64,000 nucleotides of DNA, from NCBI GenBank assembly GCA_016758905.1, contig JAEPQZ010000014.1, forward strand, positions 310,001 through 374,000, written 5' to 3'. The stretch comes from Umbelopsis isabellina (taxonomy: Eukaryota; Mucoromycota; Umbelopsidomycetes; Umbelopsidales; Umbelopsidaceae). Positions within the stretch are counted from its first letter, which is position 1. Each line of letters begins with the position of its first letter. Of this stretch, positions 12,078-23,343 are shown one piece after another. Under the pieces are notes generated by a model, which saw only the letters and a list, made by a program, of their open reading frames with translations, was not told the origin of the DNA and ran no database searches. The position numbers were made by a program, and so were the translations under genes.

Positions 12078-12741
12078 ATGCTCGCCCTTCGCCGTGCTGC
12101 TGTTCGCGCCATCGCCACTCCCCGTCCTGCCATCGTCAGACCTTTCTCTGTCTTGGGTGCTCGTCTTTGTAAGAAACACTTTTACGTTGTGGTTTGGTCC
12201 ATATATATTGGAGCTGCATGCCATGTTTACATTTATGCATCTTATTGAATCGTACTGACTATTGCCCATCTTTGTAATGCACAGCCGGAAGCGTCTCCAA
12301 GCACGACGCTGATGCTTTGATTGGACCTGGTGCCGCTCCCGGTACCGTCCCCTCTGACATCGACCAAGCTACTGGTCTTGAGCGTCTTGAATTGCTCGCC
12401 AAGCTTGAGGGCAAGGAGCTTTTCGACATGGAGCCTCTCAACATGACCCACCTTGGCACCAAGCAAAACCCCATTGTTGTCAAGTCTCAAGACCCCACCC
12501 GTTTCGTTGGCTGCACTGGTAAGAACAATTCAATTTTTTTTCTCTATGATGCTCATACAATTTCTCAACCGGAGGTATATTAACTCATGTTTCTTTTAAT
12601 TCGCCAGGCTACCCTGCTGAGTCTCACGATACCATCTGGTTGACCGTTGACAAGAGCCACGACTTTGACAGATGCCCAGAGTGCGGCAGTGTCTTCAAGT
12701 TGGACTTCCAAGGTTCTGAGGACGCCCATGGCCACCATTAG
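12078..12741 (+). CDS. COX4: Cytochrome c oxidase subunit 4 (zinc-binding), mitochondrial
   Basis: Three exons: 12078-12168, 12285-12518, 12608-12741, giving 152 aa. This is the nuclear-encoded zinc-binding subunit of respiratory complex IV (Cox4 in yeast, COX5B in animals), facing the mitochondrial matrix. The first 30 or so residues are rich in Arg and Ala with almost no acidic residues, as in a matrix-targeting presequence. The zinc site is visible as C107, H115 and the CPEC pair C131/C134. The usual core (LERLELLAKLEGKELFD) is present, and length matches the family. Codon use is more GC-rich than in neighbouring genes, which fits high expression. The protein ends in a His-rich tail. Confidence 0.95.
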
Positions 12742-13449
12742 AGGATTACAATATAAACAGTAAAGAGGGTGGTGTATATTGCGTCGCGTTGTATTTAGAT
12801 CAATTTTAAAAGAAAGACAAAAAAAAAAACATTTTGTTTAATCAAAAACGTACTCGATTGAAATTTATGCATCATAAATGTGGGTATTTTGTGAATGAGA
12901 GAGAGAGATCAAATAGAGTATAACGGAAAATGTAAAATAAGTAACCTCATTTATTCTAGTAATTTTGTTATGATGTGATATGACCAGTACATGGTTGGGG
13001 CGCGTGTAAATCACAAAAGCTTTATATTTTGAGTATCAACATAAAGCCAGACTAGCAAATTATAAATTTACATAGGCGTTTATAAGGTGGATTTTGCCTT
13101 GATTTCATAGGATCCCGCGAAATGACGGCCCTGAGTGTTCGTTCTTTTGTGTCTAATGCAGCTTTTCTGTTACAGATGCACAGGCTATAATATTCATAGG
13201 TTTGGAGAGATTGTGGTGTTACCTTTGGAAAAACTAGGCACAGTGAACAGCGTCGGTGTTTTTACTGCTACGCGCTAAATTTGGACTTGTTGCACGAAAG
13301 AAATTGCAACCACCCTGGGCCTCCAAGGTCACTCAAAAATTATTAAGTGCTTTTGCCGCCGCTCGCTCGACTTCTCTTTTACCTTCTTCCTCTTCTTTTT
13401 CCTTTATCCGCCCCCCTTACACTCCTTTGACAGCGGCTGCAACAAACGG
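12742..13449. other. Intergenic region, COX4 3' flank and next promoter
   Basis: About 700 bp of AT-rich sequence with a short GA-repeat near 12895-12910 and a CT-rich tract at 13370-13440 immediately before the next start codon. No gene or structured RNA is visible. Confidence 0.5.
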
Positions 13450-14781
13450 ATGAAGCTCACGTTGCTGCCATGGCTGCTCTTGGCCATTGGGACTGCTTCA
13501 GCGACGTACTCTGGTAGGTGGATAATATTATTTACTACCTTTAGAAAGTAGAAAAAATACACGAGAAAAGATCGCCCCCCTATCGCGTGGGAGGGGGTAA
13601 ATGTTTTTTCTTCGTCGTTCTTATTAAGCGTTGCTAACATGTTATGCTACTCTATCAATAGGGCACAACACATCATCCAAGGCTTGTAAGTAGTTTTATC
13701 CTCTCAAATCCATCCCCTGATAATCCCCCAATTTTTTAATCTAAGAAAATTTCTTTTAATAGCCCAGCACAAGTCGGTTGCGACACACACAAAACACATT
13801 CGAAGTGAACCGACCTTGTACCACCGCCACTGTAAAACAGATGATGATTGCCCAGGTGTATCCTGTTGCAACCTTTGGACCAAAAGATGTACTTCCGACC
13901 CTAAAGGCACTATATGCGATATAAAGCCCAGTACTCTTCACCAATCCAAAAAGAAATCGACCACTCATAAAAAGTCAAAGACTACGACCAAGTCTTCTTC
14001 AGTGAAGAAATCGACTTCCACCACTACTACCAAGCACAAAACAACTGCCACCACGTCCTCGAAAAAACCTCAACCCACCGAGACCACGGATCAGAACCCA
14101 GGACCTTCCGATTCCAACACGACCTCCTCCCATCAACCGAATTCGCTTTCGGCTGGCAACGATGGTTCCTCCTCGACGACTAACAGTCAACCCACCGTTA
14201 ATGATCCTAACAACCCTGTTACCAACCAACCAGCTTCAGGAACTAATCCACTTGCGACAGCCCCCACCGGAGCTTCATCTGTCTCAGGATCAGGAACTCC
14301 AGCAGCCGCGCCTTCATCGTCAGCATCCACCAACAACGGCGGCGATGGTAACGGAAACTCCAACAGTATCGCCAATTCCAATAGCGTAGCTGGCAATGTC
14401 ACCAACACCAAGATCGGCATTGGCATCGGTGTCAGTGTTGGTTGTGTAGCAGCTATTGGCCTTGCTGGTTTAGTTCTTTATAAACGCCGTGAAGGCCGTC
14501 AGCAAGATAATTATGATAGTGGCTCGGGAGAGCCCGTTAGTACCCGCTGGAGACCACAATCCTTCATGGCCGTTCTAGGCGGTGTGGTTGCTAAATTGCC
14601 CAGAAGTAACTCGACCTCATCTAGGTCAAGTCGCCTTCGATCGGTATTCAGCAATCTCTCCAGGAACAGCAGTAACAGAAGTAATCGCTCCGATGGCAGT
14701 GGTCCAAGTGTAGGTTCAGCACCTAGTCTTGCCCGTATCGATGAGCACGTCAGCGACGGCCACAATATGCGACAATATTAG
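13450..14781 (+). CDS. Ser/Thr-rich type I membrane protein with a small cysteine module
   Basis: Three exons: 13450-13513, 13662-13685, 13763-14781, giving 368 aa. A signal peptide (MKLTLLPWLLLAIGTASA) is followed by a short Cys-rich module with six or more cysteines (HCKTDDDCPGVSCC...KRCTSDPKGTIC). Next come about 170 residues of Ser/Thr/Pro/Asn-rich, mucin-like sequence, one membrane helix (about residues 215-240, IGIGVSVGCVAAIGLAGLVLY), then a basic Ser/Arg-rich cytosolic tail of about 100 residues. This is the layout of fungal cell-surface sensors and mucins such as Wsc- or Mid2-like proteins, but the cysteine module is not a recognisable WSC domain. It looks more like a short WAP/colipase-type disulfide module. 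Function is inferred only as cell surface. Confidence 0.8.
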
Positions 14782-14921
14782 GTTGCTATCTCTCTCTGTC
14801 TCTCTCAAACTGGCCTGTTTTATTTTTCAACCTTATGTCTCTTTTTTGCTTTTTTGCAATTACCCCCACCTTGTCATTGTCTTTCTAATTGCATTACAGT
14901 CAGTTTAGATTATTATCTAAG

Positions 14922-15062
14922 CATGCTGTAATATTTTACCACAATAAAAAGAGATTTGGCAATACCAGAATACCAAGTGTTGACTAATATTCAATCATGC
15001 TGTGATATTATCACAAGAAATGAGGGTTTGCAATTTCAGAATATCTATAAGTTGTATGCTGT
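14922..15062. repeat. Imperfect tandem duplication of about 70 bp
   Basis: Two diverged adjacent units starting CATGCTGTAATATT (about 14922) and CATGCTGTGATATT (about 14996) share several blocks, including a CAGAATA near the end of each. The first unit also contains AATAAA at 14943-14948, probably the polyadenylation signal of the preceding gene. Confidence 0.5.
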
Positions 15063-15344
15063 AAGAAAAGGGGCTTCCGGCCGTGTTGTCAGGGGTAAAC
15101 ATGGTGGTTCGGTGCGATGACAATATATCGGTAAAGTCGTGGGTCTTTGTAATATTGTTGGAAGCTGCCAATTCAGGAGCATGCATTATGTTTAGCGGAG
15201 CCTTCTTAGGCGGCTGCAATACTGCATCAATGACATGGATAATGCTTGAGAAGAAAAGTAAGCATTTCTGAATTTTCTAATTGTTTTGCTAAGGGGTCCG
15301 CTGAAAGTACCTCGTACCGTTCCTGCATTGCATATCCTCAAGAG

Positions 15345-15880
15345 CTATATACCGGTGATCGCTCCATTTAATTTCTCTCCTTCTGAGACTTCAGCCACCT
15401 GAGAGCCACCACCGAGTTGACGTGTGTTTCGTTCTTGTAGAATGTGATTGAACTGTGGGACTGAAGGAAACTGCATTGTGGTCACTCGGTAGTGTGGATA
15501 CCGGTAGTAAATGATATCACAATGTGTTGATAATATTTTGGACGCAGCAATATTTAGCACACCGTCAGAAATAGCTTGTGTTATGGCTTCTTCCGATGGT
15601 AAAAATAGAGTGACATGGATCATGACAATTTGCTCACTGCAACCCTCGGTAGATATTGAGTAAAGGCTAATTTGCTGAGTAGCCGCTACGTACATACATG
15701 GCTTGATTGACAATTGACCATGATATACTTCAAGAAAGTTAATAAAATCAATTGCGGGTATCCTTGTTTCAGTCCTCCCTCGGCTTCGTCAACTCATCCT
15801 GAAAAATTTGATTACATTGTTACAAGCAAAAAGCATCATTAGTAACAACGTTGAAAAGGGCAAAGGTCGGCCTGATGTAG
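15345..15880 (-). repeat. Copy A of an unassigned dispersed repeat with protein-like reading
   Basis: The stretch 15650-15880 is clearly similar to 56900-57080 plus 57380-57460, in the same orientation. On the minus strand a 122-aa open frame (15345-15713) contains SIKPCMYVAATQQISLYS, matching SIKPCMYVTATQRISLYS read from the other copy. A second short block around NDAFCL (about 15820-15845) is also shared. I do not recognise the protein, and it may be a decayed transposon or gene-family fragment. No terminal repeats or target-site duplications were evident. It sits in the 1.4-kb gap between the mucin-like gene and the first copper-radical oxidase. Confidence 0.55.
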
Positions 15881-16201
15881 CCTGGCTCGTACTATTACAT
15901 GATTTCGTTATCTGAAAATGTAGGACTAAATCCATACTCTATCATTGATAGAAAATGTGCAGCATATAGAGTTATAGTACACAGTGCGTAGTTATAGCCA
16001 TAGCTGTCGGTGAGATATGATAAATTGTACCTGTATCTTTTGTCGGCCTGCTTTGCTGCTCACAATCAGGCGGGGGCTGGTTATTTCCCAAAGTGTTAAG
16101 TCGGACTATCAAAGTTATTCCTGGCAATTTGAAAAAAACCATAGACTATTGGAGGACCTGATAGTGATACAGTTTTTTCCTTTACAAGTTTTACCATAGC
16201 A

Positions 16202-18169
16202 ATGAAGTCGGTTGGACTGCTACTGGCAGCAGCTATTGCCACTGTATCGCCAGCATTGGCGGATCCTGTTCCATTTTATTGGCAAAATCCCGGTCAAGAA
16301 TACTCAGCTGCTGTCAAGAAAGGTGGTAAAATGGAGCAGATTGGTCGAACTGGAGTTGCAGCCATGCACGCTGTTCTTATAAGGTAGGGCAGACAATGCA
16401 CAGGTTGACGGATGCAGAAAACAGTATTATAACAACTAACTAATTGGACTTTTAGCGACCGAAAGATTTTGATCATTGACAAAGGTACATCTCATAATTC
16501 ATTAATCTTTCTCCCAACTGAACGAGGTACTCAACAGTGTTTATAACTAGCTGAATGGAATGAAGCTCAATTCGATTCCGGCCAAAGTGCCTTCTCGGTT
16601 GAATATGATATTATAACCAATGACTATCGATTGCTTCATATTGACACCAACACCTTCTGCTCTGCTGGCGGATTTTTGAAAAATGGTACATTTATCAGTA
16701 CCGGCGGAGGTGAGCGAAAAGGTAGAACGTGGAAAGCCGAGGAAGGTTTCCAGTCCATTCGACACTTTACACCATGCGAAGACGGCGAATGCCAATGGAG
16801 CGAGTTCAAGACTACTAGCCACATGATTGGAAACAGATGGTATCCTACAGTCGAGCAGATGCCTGAGGTTGGTGCTTTGTAGCTAACGGTTGATAAACGA
16901 TGAATGCTTGTATTCTTATTGCGGCTTCTAGGGTGATATCATGATCATGGGTGGAAGCATTAGAGGTGCTAGAGTAAACAGAGACGAAATCAATGTTCCA
17001 AGCATCGAGTAAGTCCAGGAATGCATGCTGCAGTTTACATATGAAAAGCATCTAACTAACCAACCATCATAACTGATAGATACTGGCCACCCCGCCCAGA
17101 AGGATTGATTGATTTCCCTTTCTTGAATGAAACCATGCCCTACAATCTTTATCCCATAGTTTACACCTTGCCTGATGGCAATCTGTTCGTTTTCGCCAAC
17201 CGCCATGCAATTATCTACAACTACAAGACCAATGAAGTGGTCAAGCGCCTTCCTGAAATGAAAGGAAATCCTCGCTCCTATCCTTTGACAGGCGCATCTG
17301 TTATGCTCCCTCTTGACCCGGCAAACGACTACAATGTCGAGATCATCGTCTGTGGAGGTTCACAAACCGTTAATGGCAATTTATCACCTAAAGCAGATGC
17401 TGACGCTACTTGTGGCCGCATCAACCTCGGTGATGAAAACCCGCAATGGGAGATGGATACTTTTGTACATCCGAGACTGATGCCAGACGCTGTATTCTTG
17501 GCCGATGGAACTGTCATGTTCCTCAATGGCTGCCAAAAAGGATTTGCTGGTTACCAATCTAAGAACTGGATATATGTTAATACAGATCCCACGTTTGATC
17601 TTCTTATCTACGATCCCAAAAAATCAAAAGGCAAGAGATGGAAGCAAGACCTTGCTTCCACTGACATAGCGCGAATGTATCACTCAGTAGCCTTGAGTCT
17701 TCCTGATGGCCGCGTGTGGGTTGCTGGTTCAAACAACAATGAGCCATCCAACATAACCGCCATTTATCCCACCGAGTTTCGAGTTGAATACTATTCTCCT
17801 CCCTATCTCTTCAAATCTAGCACTCGTCCTTTGATCTCCAACGTGCCAAAGATTCTGACTTACGATCAAGAGTATACCATCAACCTCAACCTTAACTACC
17901 CACTGACATCAAGTCATACAGCAGAACCTGTCATTCAAGTTGCTTTACTTCGTCCTGGATTTAGCACACATTCTATGCATATGAGTCAGCGTTATGTTAT
18001 TCTCAAGTACCAGATTGCCAGTGACAAGCAAACGCTCCATATTCAGGCTCCTCCTCATGCGAATATCTTCCCACCTGGTCCAGCCACTTTGCATGTTTTG
18101 CGTGATGGTGTGCCAGCGGAAGGTATCTTTCTTCACATTGCCGAAAATGAGGATGATGTAGCTGTGTAA
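16202..18169 (+). CDS. Secreted copper-radical oxidase, glyoxal/galactose oxidase type (copy 1)
   Basis: Five exons: 16202-16383, 16456-16484, 16551-16867, 16932-17008, 17080-18169, giving 564 aa. Family AA5 enzymes oxidise aldehydes or alcohols and make hydrogen peroxide outside the cell. A signal peptide of about 20 residues is followed by a kelch-type beta-propeller and a C-terminal beta-sandwich domain (from about residue 455). The active site can be read: C107 in NTFCSAGG and Y168 in GNRWYPT (the Cys-Tyr cofactor), Y402-H403 in ARMYHSVAL, and H499 in GFSTHSMHMSQRY. The enzyme looks complete and, by its motifs, nearer glyoxal oxidase than galactose oxidase. A paralogue with the same intron positions lies 1.4 kb downstream on the same strand. 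Confidence 0.93.
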
Positions 18170-18298
18170 AAACAAAAATTCCTTTAGAGGAGGAAAGGAC
18201 AAATCATTGCATTCACACTTTTTGTTTCTTTTAATATCTTATTCACTTTGTAATTATACCCGTGAGTCTACTGGCTGATGGGTTGACGTCTTCCAGTC

Positions 18299-18304
18299 AA
18301 TAAA
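18299..18304 (+). terminator. Polyadenylation signal AATAAA, oxidase copy 1
   Basis: AATAAA about 130 bp after the stop codon of the first copper-radical oxidase. Confidence 0.35.
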
Positions 18305-18723
18305 AGTTGTGTATGACCACGCAAACTACAGTGTCTTGTGAGTGTTGCAATTGTGCTGGATGGCTTTGAAGTGGGCTTATGAAAGCGCACTATTATTTGA
18401 TCTAGTTTAGTGGCCATAATACATCGAAAAGGGACCAGGCTCAGCAATGATAATGACCCTTACCACTATTGCCTCTAAGGTGGGTATGACTGTTTTCTTC
18501 ATTTTAAGGTGTCAGCGAATTGGATTTTGACCAAATTTGATGAGATGGCGAGTTTCAAAGCCTGCTAGTTAACAAATTTGTGGCTGGTGCTTGGTTATAG
18601 GGACTGCCCTGGCCATGTCAAAAGTCTTTTTTGGTCAAAAGTCGCCGGCCGCAAGCCGTTAAAGTTGGTTAGTCACCAAACCCAGTTACTGTTTTGGGGT
18701 TCAACAGCCCGTCAAAACTATCA

Positions 18724-18730
18724 TATATAA
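18724..18730 (+). promoter_or_regulatory. TATA box of small Gln-rich gene
   Basis: TATATAA lies 68 bp upstream of the ATG at 18792, a typical TATA-to-start distance. The rest of the 620-bp gap before this gene shows no other feature I can support. Confidence 0.5.
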
Positions 18731-18791
18731 GTCATCAGGTACGGCACATAGCTTATCAAACTTAAGCTTCATATATTGCACATTGAACAAA

Positions 18792-19238
18792 ATGTTAGCT
18801 TACACAGCTTACAAGGCTATCAAAGACAAGAAAAAGAAGAGAGACCAAAACAAGAACCGACAACCACAGTACCAGCAGCAGCAAGGAAATGGTGACTATG
18901 GTCATACTCCTTCCAAAAACTCTCAAACCTCAGCATCAGCGCATTCTTCCTACTCGGCAGGATACTCTCAAAGCTCATCAAATGATTCGCAGCATTATAT
19001 GCAATCACCTCCGGCTTTCAACGGACGATCAGCGCTTGCACAATCTCCACACGGCCCAAATAATGGGCATTCACATTATACCACAGCAGAACAACAGCGC
19101 ATGCAGCAGGAACTAAGCTATGCTCAACATAATCAGCACACTAGACAACCTCAATATAATGGCCCACAATCCGCTAATGCACTAACAAATAGTCAAGTTC
19201 AGCAGTACCACCAGGGTGGTGACCCCAGATATAGATGA
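18792..19238 (+). CDS. Small Gln/Ser/His-rich protein of unknown function
   Basis: A single exon of 148 aa between the two tandem oxidases. The first 25 residues form a short helix-like, strongly basic segment (KAIKDKKKKRDQNKNR). The remainder is low-complexity Gln, Ser, Asn, His and Tyr with no hydrophobic core, so it is probably disordered. No signal peptide or known domain is visible. It has its own TATA box and a clear stop. It could be a stress-induced or RNA-binding-type disordered protein, but nothing in the sequence decides this. Confidence 0.6.
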   Translation: MLAYTAYKAIKDKKKKRDQNKNRQPQYQQQQGNGDYGHTPSKNSQTSASAHSSYSAGYSQSSSNDSQHYMQSPPAFNGRSALAQSPHGPNNGHSHYTTAEQQRMQQELSYAQHNQHTRQPQYNGPQSANALTNSQVQQYHQGGDPRYR

Positions 19239-19543
19239 GAGATCATTTTAGGAATTCTACTATTTTTAGGGCTGGAGCATAGCAGGTGAAACGTAACAGA
19301 AATTTTTTATGGGCAGATTTTCTGTTCAGTGCAACAATCAGGCCACCAACCGCTTTATCACTGGTAGTAAATTTAGATTCTGTACTCCAAGTAAAACCAT
19401 GGTCGTAGTAACTATATATTCAGCCCAATTAGTTTTACAACTCTTGCTGCTCAATTGCCCATATTCTTCGTCCTTTGCCCTTATATTTTAATTCTGTTAT
19501 TCGATTTGAACTAAGACCGCTGTCTATCCGCTCAAATAAATCA

Positions 19544-21498
19544 ATGTTACCAAAAACAAAATGGATCCCTTTAGCAGTACTGGCTTCCAGCGTTGCAGCA
19601 CAAAAATCGCCTTTCTACTGGCAGGATGAACAGCTTGACTATAGCCGAGAATCATACCAAGAAACGGGTAAAATGGAACAGATTGGACGCACTGGAGTCG
19701 CTGCTATGCATGCTGTGTTACTAAGGTAGAGTCAACTCTTGTCTGATCTTCTGTACGACGAGTATGATTCAAATATAGAGGTAATCGTTATTTACCCTTT
19801 CCCTGAATCCGACAGCGAACGAAAAATTCTTGTTATCGACAAGGGTAAGCTCTTTAAGCCATACAGCTAACCCTTACATCATTTAGCTGACATGTTATCT
19901 GGTATATAGCTGAGTGGAATGAAGCAAAGTTCGATTCCGGCCAGAGTGCATATTCTACGGAATATGATATTGTCACCAACCAGTATAGATTGCTACACCT
20001 AGATACCAATACATTTTGTTCAGGTGGAGGATTCTTAAAAAACGGCACTTTTATTGGTACTGGAGGTGGAGAAGGAAAACACAAGTGGGGCGCCAAACAG
20101 GGATTGGCATCCATTCGGTTCTTTCAGCCCTGCGAAGATAGTTTATGCCATTGGCAAGAATTTAAATTGACCAAAATGACTGGTAACAGATGGTATCCGA
20201 GTGTCGAGCAGTTGCCAGAGGTATGTGCTCTTGTTATGAGCGCCATCTACTGACGTTAGAAACTCACGCATGTTCGTAGGGTAATCTGTTAATTATGGGC
20301 GGTAGCACCACCGGTGCCCAATATAACAGAGATGAAATTAACATGGCCAATATTGAGTAAGTGTTGATAATATGTTTATGGTGGAGCCAGCTGCCAAACT
20401 AAAGTGTCAATTAGGTACTTTCCTCCCCGGCCAGAGGGTGCTATCGATTTCCCTTTTTTGAATGAAACCATGCCTTACAATCTATATCCCTTCATTCACA
20501 CTTTACCAGATGGAAACTTGTGGGTGTTTGCGAACCGAAAATCAATCATCTACGACTACAGAAACAATCGAGTCGTTAAACGTCTGCCAGATATCCCAGG
20601 GAATTCACGTTCGTATCCACTGACAGGGGCATCTGTCATGCTGCCGCTCGACCCCAAAAACAACTACAATGTGGAAATCATTGTCTGTGGAGGCTCGGAA
20701 ACCGTCAAAGGCAAATTGTCACCTAAAGCAGATGCCGACAACACTTGTGGTCGCATCAACCTAGGCGATGAAAATCCTCAATGGGAAATGGACACTTTTG
20801 TGCATCCCCGCTTGATGCCTGACGGTGTAATTCTGGCAGATGGTAAGGTGTTGTTCCTAAATGGATGCAAAAAGGGATTTGCTGGATACAACAAAAGAAA
20901 TTTCGATCCCACATTTGATCCCATCATATATGATCCAAGCAAACCAAAGGGACAGAGATGGACATCCGGATTGGCTAGTACCGACATTGCTAGAATGTAT
21001 CATTCTGTAGCACTCAGTCTTCCAGACGGCCGAGTATGGATCGCTGGATCCAACAACATCGATCCACCAAATGCAACGGCTGTATATCCTGAATATCCTA
21101 CGGAATTCAGAGTCGAATATTTTTCTCCTCCATACCTGTTCCAATCCCCAACTCGACCCATTGTTTCCAAAGTACCGAAAGTATTGGTATATGACGAAGA
21201 ATACTACTTGAACATAAATCTCAACTATCCCCACACAATCCATCAGCCAAAACTGAACAAAATCCAGGTCGGTTTGCTCAGACCCGGGTTTAGTACACAT
21301 TCCATGCATATGAGCCAGCGATATGTGATTCTCGAGCACTCGCTGTCGGAAGATTCACAAAGGTTGACCATAAAGTCACCTCCCAATGCAAATATCTTTC
21401 CTCCTGGTCCTGCCATACTCCATGTGCTTCGGGATGGCGTTCCAGCTGAAGGTACTTATTTGCACATTGCAGCTAGTGAATATGACTTGGCAGTATGA
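19544..21498 (+). CDS. Secreted copper-radical oxidase, glyoxal/galactose oxidase type (copy 2)
   Basis: Five exons: 19544-19725, 19816-19844, 19910-20220, 20280-20356, 20415-21498, giving 560 aa. It is a close paralogue of the oxidase at 16202. Exons 1, 2 and 4 have identical lengths (182, 29 and 77 bp) and intron phases agree throughout. Signal peptide: MLPKTKWIPLAVLASSVAA. Active-site residues match copy 1: C107 (NTFCSGGG), Y166 (GNRWYPS), Y395-H396 (ARMYHSVAL) and H495 (FSTHSMHMSQR). The open frame extends upstream of ATG 19544, but the signal peptide begins there, so I chose that start. The arrangement indicates tandem duplication. Third-position divergence is high, so the duplication is not recent. 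Confidence 0.93.
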
Positions 21499-21542
21499 CA
21501 CGCATCGTTGTGTATTCGTTTCAGTTGCCGTGAAATGGTTTA

Positions 21543-21548
21543 AATAAA
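21543..21548 (+). terminator. Polyadenylation signal AATAAA, oxidase copy 2
   Basis: AATAAA 44 bp after the stop of the second oxidase, and 70 bp before the convergent end of the GH79 gene. Confidence 0.4.
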
Positions 21549-21618
21549 ACTTATATCCTTTATTTTTTTACACTATACTATTACACATTGCCAACTACAA
21601 ACTGTCTCATACTACTGC

Positions 21619-23343
21619 TTATTTATGAAAGGTAATCAGATTGACCGATGTAGCAAGAGTATTTATCTGTCCATTCTTCACATTCTGGGTAACTACCTTT
21701 CCTGAAGGCAGTCCCGAATCAGTTGCGAAGTTTTGGCCACCCCAAGTCAGACCCTGAGCAATGTCAGCATAGGGAACATATAAGGTCTTGACTGTAGCCT
21801 TCTTGCTCGTCAGACCTTGCAGCTGAATGGTGGTGACTGGCCGAGTTCCAGTGCTAGAGTAAGTCCATGGTTGTTGGTTGATCACAACCATACGCACAAG
21901 CTCGTCTTTCTCCCAGATACCGTATGCTGAGACTTGAGAAGATCCCACTGAGATTTCTGCAACACGACTCTTACCGGTTTTGCCAATGGCCTCTGCAACA
22001 ACAAGGAAGGCATGGTATTGAGGTTGAATCTGAGGCTTGGTGGTGGTGATGTTGCCAATCACTACGTTGCCTACCGGTTCCCAGATGTTGTAGACTGCAG
22101 GATAATAATGTTGATAACCGCTAGCGATGTTGTTGTGGTAGTAGGTTCTAGTGATGTTCAGGGTTGCTGCCTGCAAAGAATAGTCGGTAGCCCAAATAGC
22201 CGTGGCTCCAGTATTGGATGCATTAGTTGCACCGCCATTATAGAATGAGTTTGTCTCTCCCTGAAGCATTTAGTCAGTCAAAAGAATCATGAAAATTGCT
22301 TGTGTTAATGCTAGCTTACTTACCAAGATATATGTATATCCCTTAGAGTTGGCATAGGCAATATCCGACTTGAAGTTTGCAAGGCTGCCACGAACGAGGC
22401 TCTTATCCAACAGAGTGGAGATAGTGCCGGTCGCACCATTTCCCATATAATTGTGTTGAGCAACAGTGTTGATTCTTGCACCAGTGTCACCGGAAACAAT
22501 GTCAGTTTGTAAAAGTCGAGTTATGCTAAAGTTGTTAGCAGAGTGGCCAGCAAAATCTCCTGCTTGGAAATATGGACCCTGGCCAGGTACCAAGTTCACG
22601 GCTTGTGAGATGTTCTGTGCAAACTCCGTCCACCTAGAAAACTATATGTAAGCACCATATCAATCTCCTGCACACCACTCTCGCTATAAATCTTACCTAT
22701 CCGCATATGAATCCACACCATCAAAGTAGAAATCTGGTTCATTTCCGATCTCGATCCTCTCTAGTACCACCCTTCCTGCTTTTCCTTTGGGGAACGCAGC
22801 GAAAATAGCCTTGGCCTCGTCAACGGCGTCCGTGAGATTGTTGAACTTCAAGTTGACACCAAAAGTGACCATTGTATCGGCTGGCAAATTTTTGGCTAGT
22901 TTGAAGAAGTCAGGGCCCACATAGATTTGCATTTGAGTAGGGTTAGGTACACTGGCGTTGCCTGCAGGTAGCCGAACGGCGAGTACGGACGGGTCGTAAT
23001 AGGTTCTGTCCTGAGTGTTGCCTCCGACTCTATATGTATACTCAAATTTAGAGCCAATCCAAACACATCCTTCTAGCTAGCATACATACCTCATGGCTGG
23101 GGGTTGACCGACGCGATCAACAATGTTCTTTACGACGTTGTGAGTGAACTGGTTGGGATGTCCGAGCTCGCCGGCATAATATTCTAAACTTTGGAACTCT
23201 AAACTCATGGAGCACAGCCGAGGATCCAGGACAGTGGCATTGGCTGGTATGGCAGATGGTAGCGAGATAGTTACATTTTGAGCTGCTACAAAGCTCAGGT
23301 ACGAAAGAGCAACAAGTCCAAGTGCGGAAGACAAGTGCTTCAT
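21619..23343 (-). CDS. Secreted GH79-type glycoside hydrolase (beta-glucuronidase/heparanase-like)
   Basis: Four exons on the minus strand: 23343-23090, 23029-22697, 22633-22324, 22260-21619, giving 512 aa. GH79 enzymes cleave beta-glucuronides from glycans, including arabinogalactan side chains in plant-feeding fungi. A signal peptide (about 21 residues, ending FVAAQ) precedes a TIM-barrel. The general acid lies in EIGNEPDFY (E182) and the likely nucleophile in LGETNSF (E301). RVGGNTQDRTYYDP matches the family pattern near the substrate pocket. The C-terminal 150 residues form the usual beta-sandwich. Many Asn-X-Ser/Thr sites fit secretion. The gene converges with oxidase copy 2. Confidence 0.9.
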
